Assembly (NCBI GenBank): GCA_028287545.1
Contig: JAQBPL010000344.1
Location: 1 to 9,088 of the forward strand
Direction of reading: 5' to 3'
Length of the DNA: 9,088 bases
Origin: Vulcanimicrobiota bacterium
GTDB taxonomy: Bacteria; Eremiobacterota; Eremiobacteria; Baltobacterales; Baltobacteraceae
Part shown: positions 4,840 to 9,088 of the stretch, piece by piece
How the letters are laid out: every line of letters starts with the position of its first letter
How positions within the stretch are numbered: the stretch's first letter is position 1
Position numbers and translations under genes: made by a program
The notes under the pieces: generated by a model
Database searches by the model: none
What the model was told of the DNA's origin: nothing
Seen by the model: only the letters and a program-made list of their open reading frames with translations

Positions 4840-7638
4840 TTAGATTGTGCGAATATTCTGCGCGTGGAGCACGCCGCGGACCCGGACCCGCAGGTCGACC
4901 AAATGGGCGCGCGTGCCTTCGTCGGTCGCCGCGGCGACCGCTCGGTCTAGCCGAGCGTCGAGTTTCATGAGGTTGTAGCGCGCCAGGGACTGCGTCTCGC
5001 GCGGGAGATCGAGCTGATCCGCGATGCCGCCCGGAAGCGCCGCTATCTGCATCTGCAAGTCCGCGAAGCGCCGCTGCAGTTCGCGGTGCGGCGCGTCGAT
5101 CGAGCGGCGCCCGAGATCGTCGAAGATCGCGGCGTTCGTCCAAGCGAACAGATCGGCGAGCGTCATCGTGTCGCCCGCCTTGCGCACTTTGAGCTCCTCG
5201 TCGCCGACGCGCGCGAGGTTCACCGGCGAGAACATCTCGCCGATCACGTCGTCCTGCAGTTCCGCGATCACTTCGCGGATCGGAAAATCGGTGCGGCCGA
5301 TGCGGTTCGCGCCCCAGTGAACGCCGTAGCGATTCGGCGCCGCGGCGTTGAGCAGATCCGGCGAGAACCGGAACGCGCGCGAAGAGAGCACCCAGCGGTC
5401 GAGCAGGTCGAACGCACGGCGCTGCTGCGCGCGCGGGATCGCGCTGAACGGCAGCGGCGCACCCGGCTCGCTGCGGTGCGAGCGCGAGGTGTAGATGCCG
5501 CCGACGTACTTCGCCGCCAGGAGGCTCCCGGTCAGTTCGCTGTTGAGCAGCGTGATCAGGCCCGAGCGCATGTCTTGGAACGACCGCGTGTCGCCCGGAT
5601 AGTGGGCGGTGAGGTGCTTCGCGACGTCGTCATCGATGCGGAATTGCTCGTCGACATACGCCAGCGGATCGCTCGAGAGGTCGAAGCGCTGAATGCGCGG
5701 ATCGATCGAGATCGACGTCGCGTCTTCGTCGGTTCCGTACGCTAGGCCGGGCTCGGTCGAACGCGACGCGATGCGCGAGAGCGCGACCGCCTCGTCGGAC
5801 GACTTGTGGACGTTCGGAAAGCTCCGATAACCGTATTCGATCGCCCAGTCGTCGTACGGCCCGAGCTTGGTCGGAAAATAGTCCGCTTGCCGTTCGCCCA
5901 CAGCGGCGAGGTTCACCGGCGTGTAGTCCATCACCGAACCCGTCGTGCCGTGTACGCGGGTGAACGCGGGGTCGTGCAGCTGGGCGAAGCTGAACGCGGT
6001 CGAACCCTGGAAGTTGTGCCGCAGGCCGAGCGTGTGCCCGACCTCGTGCATGACCGTGCTGTAGAGCCACGCCTGCGCGTAGCGCTCGCGGTCGGCGCTC
6101 GTCGCGCGCGGGTTCGCGCGCAGCAGCTGGATCCCGAGCGCAGCCTGTGCGACGGAATCCTCCTGCACGGAACACTCCTGGGCCGATTCCGCATCGGCAT
6201 CCGCATCCGCGCCGCCCGCGCCGAGCCCGCCGAGCGCGGACGCGGCGGCCGCGTAGGCATTCGCGCGAATGCGCTGAGCGGGAAGCATGCGGTCGACGTA
6301 GCCGCGCTTGATCGAGCGCAGTGATTCACCGTCGATGACGACTTCCGAACGAATGATCTGCCCCGTGTCCGGGTCGCTGACGTGCGGACTGTACGCGCTG
6401 AAATCCGGCTGATCCGAGGTGATCCAGCGGACCGTCGTGTAGCGCGCGTCGTCGGGATCCCAACCCGGTTCGGTCGGCGGGTTTTTCACCACGATCGCGT
6501 TGGGCCGGCCGATCTTCGCGAACGCGCTGTTCCAGGCCAAGATCCCGCGCCGCACCGTGTCGCGGTACTCGGCCGGGATCTCGTTGGTCAGATAAAACGT
6601 GATCGGGCCGTCTTCGAGGTTCCAGCGCTCGACGAACCGTTCGAACGGCGTCGTCGCGGCATCGTTTCCGTACCGCTTGCGCGCGGTGATGAAATAGCCG
6701 AGGCGGTCGTCGGCGAAGCGGGGGACGAAGCGTGGGTCCCGTTCGGGCGGCGCGACGACGCTGTAGTGCACGACGATCGGAATGCCGCGGCCGTCGGGGA
6801 CGGTCGGCATCGCGTTCGCCGGGCCGTTGAAGGCCAAGTTGACGCTGATCTCGTCGTTGCGCGGAAAACCTTTCGTCACGCCGTAATACGACTTCGTCGA
6901 GTCGACCGAGAACGACGGGCGCGCGCCGAGGATCAGCAGCCCCGGCAGCGACGGCGGCGCGGAGCCGCGCCCGAGGTCGGCACCGATCCCTTCGAAGTCG
7001 GTCAAGAAGAGCGACGGCGAGACGACGGTATGCTTCTTGTCGGTGTCTTCGGCCACGATCGGCGTCGAGAGAATCACCGAATCGGCGACGCTGATCGCCA
7101 GCGAATTCGCCGCCGCCGAGCCTTTGTCGGCGACGTAGCGCGTGTTCGGCGTGATCCACAGGACGCGCTTGCCGACGCGCTTGAACGTCACTTGGAACGG
7201 ATCGTACACCCGGCCGGCAAAGGCGCCGCTGCCGACGCCGCGCTCGATCGAGGGCAGGATGATGTAGGTGTGGTCGAAGTTCTCCGGCTTGAGATCGAAG
7301 TAGAGGTCGTCGTCCTTGCGCACCATGTCGATGACGCCGGCTTGGTGCGTCGCGCTCTTCACGAACGTCGCGTAGGCCTGGGTGGGGACGGCGGCGCCGG
7401 TAGTGAGGCCCTGGAGCAGCATCGCTCCCGGTGACAAGCTGACGGCCGGCCGCGGCGAGCCGGGCGGGGTCGAGGGCTCGGATCCGGGCGTGCCGAGCGT
7501 CGGCGCGGGCGCAGGGGTCGAGCTGGGGAGCGATTTCGGCGCAACGGTCGGCATCGGACTCGGCGGCGCCTGCGCGACCGCCAGCGAGGCGGTTCCGACC
7601 AGCAGGGCGAGAAAAGCCATGGACGTGCGCCGGATCAT
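4840..7638 (-). CDS. Secreted zinc metalloprotease (DUF5117/DUF4953 type, HExxHxxGxxH)
   Basis: This 932-residue exported peptidase starts with a signal peptide: MIRR, a hydrophobic core to about residue 20, and a likely cleavage AVA|Q after Ala22. A Pro/Ser/Thr-rich linker (24-68) follows. Residues about 80-300 fit the DUF5117-type domain (DLKPENFDHTYIILPS and later). The catalytic region carries HEVGHTLGLRH at 531-541: His531, His535 and His541 as zinc ligands and Glu532 as base, with a Met-turn-like SVMDYTP at 568-574, as in metzincins. Residues 461-492 form an Ala/Gly then Ala/Asp low-complexity insert that contains Cys489, the only cysteine. Residues 700-932 are a mostly helical C-terminal region typical of the family. 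Substrate is unknown. ATG 7638 is chosen because it gives the basic signal-peptide start; GGGGAAGG abuts it directly. ATG 7620 is an alternative. It is transcribed away from the ABM gene across a 75-bp gap. Confidence 0.93.
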   Translation of the reverse strand: MIRRTSMAFLALLVGTASLAVAQAPPSPMPTVAPKSLPSSTPAPAPTLGTPGSEPSTPPGSPRPAVSLSPGAMLLQGLTTGAAVPTQAYATFVKSATHQAGVIDMVRKDDDLYFDLKPENFDHTYIILPSIERGVGSGAFAGRVYDPFQVTFKRVGKRVLWITPNTRYVADKGSAAANSLAISVADSVILSTPIVAEDTDKKHTVVSPSLFLTDFEGIGADLGRGSAPPSLPGLLILGARPSFSVDSTKSYYGVTKGFPRNDEISVNLAFNGPANAMPTVPDGRGIPIVVHYSVVAPPERDPRFVPRFADDRLGYFITARKRYGNDAATTPFERFVERWNLEDGPITFYLTNEIPAEYRDTVRRGILAWNSAFAKIGRPNAIVVKNPPTEPGWDPDDARYTTVRWITSDQPDFSAYSPHVSDPDTGQIIRSEVVIDGESLRSIKRGYVDRMLPAQRIRANAYAAAASALGGLGAGGADADADAESAQECSVQEDSVAQAALGIQLLRANPRATSADRERYAQAWLYSTVMHEVGHTLGLRHNFQGSTAFSFAQLHDPAFTRVHGTTGSVMDYTPVNLAAVGERQADYFPTKLGPYDDWAIEYGYRSFPNVHKSSDEAVALSRIASRSTEPGLAYGTDEDATSISIDPRIQRFDLSSDPLAYVDEQFRIDDDVAKHLTAHYPGDTRSFQDMRSGLITLLNSELTGSLLAAKYVGGIYTSRSHRSEPGAPLPFSAIPRAQQRRAFDLLDRWVLSSRAFRFSPDLLNAAAPNRYGVHWGANRIGRTDFPIREVIAELQDDVIGEMFSPVNLARVGDEELKVRKAGDTMTLADLFAWTNAAIFDDLGRRSIDAPHRELQRRFADLQMQIAALPGGIADQLDLPRETQSLARYNLMKLDARLDRAVAAATDEGTRAHLVDLRVRVRGVLHAQNIRTI

Positions 7639-7664
7639 CCTTCCCCGTTCGTGAGGAAGGCCGG

Positions 7665-7695
7665 GCCGCCCGCTATCCTCGCCCCTTCGGGCGGC
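7665..7695. repeat. 8-bp inverted repeat in divergent intergenic region
   Basis: GCCGCCCG (7665-7672) and CGGGCGGC (7688-7695) are perfect reverse complements around 15 nt, in the 75-bp space between the metalloprotease and the ABM-like gene. TATCCT (7674-7679) lies in the loop and could be a -10 element for the plus strand, without a convincing -35. It may be an operator or just a GC-rich chance palindrome. Confidence 0.4.
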
Positions 7696-7701
7696 ATCCA
7701 T

Positions 7702-7705
7702 GGAG
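7702..7705 (+). promoter_or_regulatory. GGAG ribosome-binding site selecting a TTG start
   Basis: GGAG sits 8 nt before the TTG at 7714, a good spacing. This, together with the ABM fold beginning right at residue 2 (IIVTGSV), favours TTG 7714 over upstream in-frame starts. Confidence 0.65.
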
Positions 7706-7713
7706 CCAGCGCA

Positions 7714-8010
7714 TTGATCATCGTGACCGGCAGCGTCACCGCGCGCAGCGAGGACATCGAACGGCTGAAGCAGGCGAGTCTCGATCACGTGCTCCGATCG
7801 CGCACGGAGCCGGGCTGCCTGCGTCATTCCGTCCTGATCGACGCCGAAAACCCGCTGCGGCTCTTCTTCTACGAAGTATGGGCGGACTACGATGCGCTGG
7901 TCGCGCACTTCAAACACCCGGGCTCCGTGGAGTTCATCGAAGCCGTCCGCGAACTCGCCGTGGAAACCAGCGGGCCCGAAGCCTACGAAGCACGGCCCGC
8001 GTCAGGCTGA
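7714..8010 (+). CDS. Antibiotic-biosynthesis-monooxygenase (ABM) domain protein
   Basis: A 98-residue single-domain protein whose opening IIVTGSVTARSEDIERLKQ, then EPGCLRHSVLIDAENP, LFFYEVWADYDALVAHF and a terminal helix match the dimeric alpha/beta-barrel ABM family (YgiN-like quinol monooxygenases and related cofactor-free oxygenases). The conserved EPGC (about 34-37) and the FYEVWxxxDALxxH signature are visible. The reaction cannot be assigned: members oxidise quinols or polyketides, degrade haem, or have no known activity. No signal peptide, so cytoplasmic. The start is TTG, chosen by the GGAG upstream and by the match to the domain. The next gene starts 73 nt downstream on the same strand and encodes a protein of the same fold superfamily, so they probably share a transcript. 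Confidence 0.85.
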   Translation: MIIVTGSVTARSEDIERLKQASLDHVLRSRTEPGCLRHSVLIDAENPLRLFFYEVWADYDALVAHFKHPGSVEFIEAVRELAVETSGPEAYEARPASG

Positions 8011-8083
8011 ACTTCGTGTGGCACCCTTCGCGCGCGCGATGTGGCGCTTTCCCGACGATTCACGAGGCGCTACGCTCGACGGC

Positions 8084-8794
8084 ATGCTTGATACCGCATA
8101 CGACGTCGTCGAACTCCGCCGCTATGCCATGCGGCCCGGCTGCCGCGACACGCTGATCGCGCTCTTCGAGCGCGCGTTCATCGAGGGCCAAGAAGCCGCC
8201 GGCATGGTGCCGGTGGGCCACTACCGCGATCTCGACGATGAAGACCGCTACGTCTGGTTTCGCGCGTTCCCGCAGCGCGCAAAGCGGCACGACGCGCTGC
8301 ACGCGTTCTATACGTCCGCGACGTGGCTCGAGAACCGGAACGAGGCGAACGCGACGCTGCTCGATTCCGATGACGTCTTGCTGCTGCGCGATGCGCGAGC
8401 CGGCAGCGGCTTCGATCTCCAAGGACTGGTGCGCCCGGCGGGTGCGGAACGCCAGGCCGAGTCCTTCGTCGCGGTCTTCGTCTTCATGCTCGACGGTCAC
8501 GCGGACGAAGACTTCGTCTCCGCGTTCGAAGCGGGCATCGTTCCCGCCGTTCGCGCCCACGCGCAGCGCGTCGCCGCTTTCGTCACGGACGAGCACCCGA
8601 ACGACTACCCGCGCCTGCCGGTCCGAGAAGGGGAATGGGCAGCCGTCGTCACCGGTGTCGCAGCGAACGCGGACGAGCTCGCAGCGTGCGTTCGCGCGGT
8701 CGAGGACCTGGAGCTGCCGGACACGGTGGACCGGCGCGTCGTGAGTCGCGAGACGCTGCGGCTCGTCCCCGCTTCCCGCTCGCTGCTGCGCTGA
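8084..8794 (+). CDS. NIPSNAP-like protein with two dimeric alpha/beta-barrel domains
   Basis: The 236-residue protein opens with a NIPSNAP domain: YDVVELRRYAMRPGCRDTLI (6-25), GMVPVGHYRDL (40-50), RYVWFRAF (55-62), then RAKRHDALHAFYTSATW (65-81). A second domain of the same fold covers about 126-230, with NDYPRLPVREGEWAAVVTGV (173-192) resembling the second half of NIPSNAP-family proteins. The biochemical role of bacterial NIPSNAP proteins is unclear; they are often found with oxidoreductases or small-molecule enzymes. No signal peptide or membrane segment. ATG 8084 begins close to the domain; GAGG at 8064-8067 is rather far for a ribosome-binding site. An in-frame ATG at 8039 would add 15 residues of low homology. 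It is co-directional with the ABM-like gene. Confidence 0.82.
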   Translation: MLDTAYDVVELRRYAMRPGCRDTLIALFERAFIEGQEAAGMVPVGHYRDLDDEDRYVWFRAFPQRAKRHDALHAFYTSATWLENRNEANATLLDSDDVLLLRDARAGSGFDLQGLVRPAGAERQAESFVAVFVFMLDGHADEDFVSAFEAGIVPAVRAHAQRVAAFVTDEHPNDYPRLPVREGEWAAVVTGVAANADELAACVRAVEDLELPDTVDRRVVSRETLRLVPASRSLLR

Positions 8795-8830
8795 AAACGC
8801 TTTCTCGCATGCTAGCGGGCCGGCGGCACC

Positions 8831-9088
8831 TCACGGGGTTTGCATCGTCCAGCGCTGGGCGTTCGCAGTCTGCGTGACGAGGGTCGGTGCGAATCCCCGG
8901 AGGTCTGCGCGAAGCGCGGAGATCGCGACGGGAGAGGCGAGAAACGCGATCGGGACGTCGTGCAGCAGCAGCGCTTCGATGCGGGCGTAGGCCGCGCGGC
9001 GGACCGGCTCTTCGTAACTGCGCAGCGCGTCGCGCTGTGCGGCATCCATCGCGGCACTGCAGTAGAACGAGTGGTTGTATCCCGCCGG
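8831..9088 (-). CDS. Peptide-type ABC transporter substrate-binding protein, C-terminal fragment
   Basis: The minus frame is open from the right edge to a TGA at 8831, giving the last 85 residues. PAGYNHSFYCSAAMDAAQRD, followed by an arm containing YARIEALLLHDVPIAFLASP and ending DLRGFAPTLVT...AQRWTMQ, is the usual C-terminal pattern of extracellular solute-binding proteins of family 5 (oligopeptide/dipeptide/nickel type), whose C-terminal lobe ends in a helix, the VPI strand and the GF...W tail. The N-terminus, signal peptide and any lipobox lie outside. The ligand cannot be predicted. It converges with the NIPSNAP-like gene across 36 bp, in which I see no clear terminator. Confidence 0.85.
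   Translation of the reverse strand, partial: PAGYNHSFYCSAAMDAAQRDALRSYEEPVRRAAYARIEALLLHDVPIAFLASPVAISALRADLRGFAPTLVTQTANAQRWTMQTP

Noticed and set aside
7639..7917. Upstream extension of the metalloprotease frame by 93 residues
   Set aside because: The extension lies opposite the ABM-like coding sequence, has no homology, and would bury the signal peptide inside the protein.
8795..8830. Possible bidirectional terminator between convergent genes
   Set aside because: Only a weak CGCT/AGCG pairing and a GCATGC palindrome are present, without a stable stem followed by a T-run in either direction.

Overview
The window is a GC-rich bacterial chromosomal segment with tightly packed genes. Two exported proteins carry Pro/Ser/Thr-rich linkers; one is a lipoprotein with a lipobox, which points to a cell with an envelope. 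Gene style (GC-rich codons, 'LLAAC' lipoprotein followed by a Gly run, DUF5117-type metalloprotease) would fit a poorly cultured soil or rock lineage such as Eremiobacterota, but this is a guess from style and not proven. I see no tRNA, rRNA, CRISPR array, insertion sequence or phage gene.

Layout. From the left edge to 7638 every gene is on the minus strand, so transcription runs right to left: a secreted zinc metalloprotease (7638-4840), a lipoprotein with a repetitive Pro/Ser/Thr tail (4730-3474), a perfect 16-bp inverted repeat (3423-3460), dihydropteroate synthase folP (3401-2178), a fused HPPK / GTP cyclohydrolase IB (2170-689), and the N-terminal part of a GH1-like glycosidase that leaves the window at position 1. 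From 7714 rightwards two plus-strand genes encode small dimeric alpha/beta-barrel proteins (an antibiotic-biosynthesis-monooxygenase-like protein and a two-domain NIPSNAP-like protein). They diverge from the metalloprotease. The last gene is the C-terminal end of a minus-strand peptide-type ABC transporter substrate-binding protein.

How the genes work together. folP, the folK-folE2 fusion and the GH1-like gene are separated by 7 and 11 nt and are almost certainly one transcript. FolE2 opens the pterin branch from GTP, FolK pyrophosphorylates 6-hydroxymethyl-dihydropterin, and FolP joins it to p-aminobenzoate, so one operon encodes three steps of dihydropteroate synthesis in two polypeptides. 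The dihydroneopterin aldolase step (FolB) is not in the window. The metalloprotease and lipoprotein act outside the cytoplasm and have no visible link to folate.

The most notable points are the FolK-FolE2 fusion, a dihydropteroate synthase whose p-aminobenzoate-binding loop departs from the canonical sequence, and a perfect hairpin just upstream of folP. None of these shows convincingly that the window holds a wholly new biological system.
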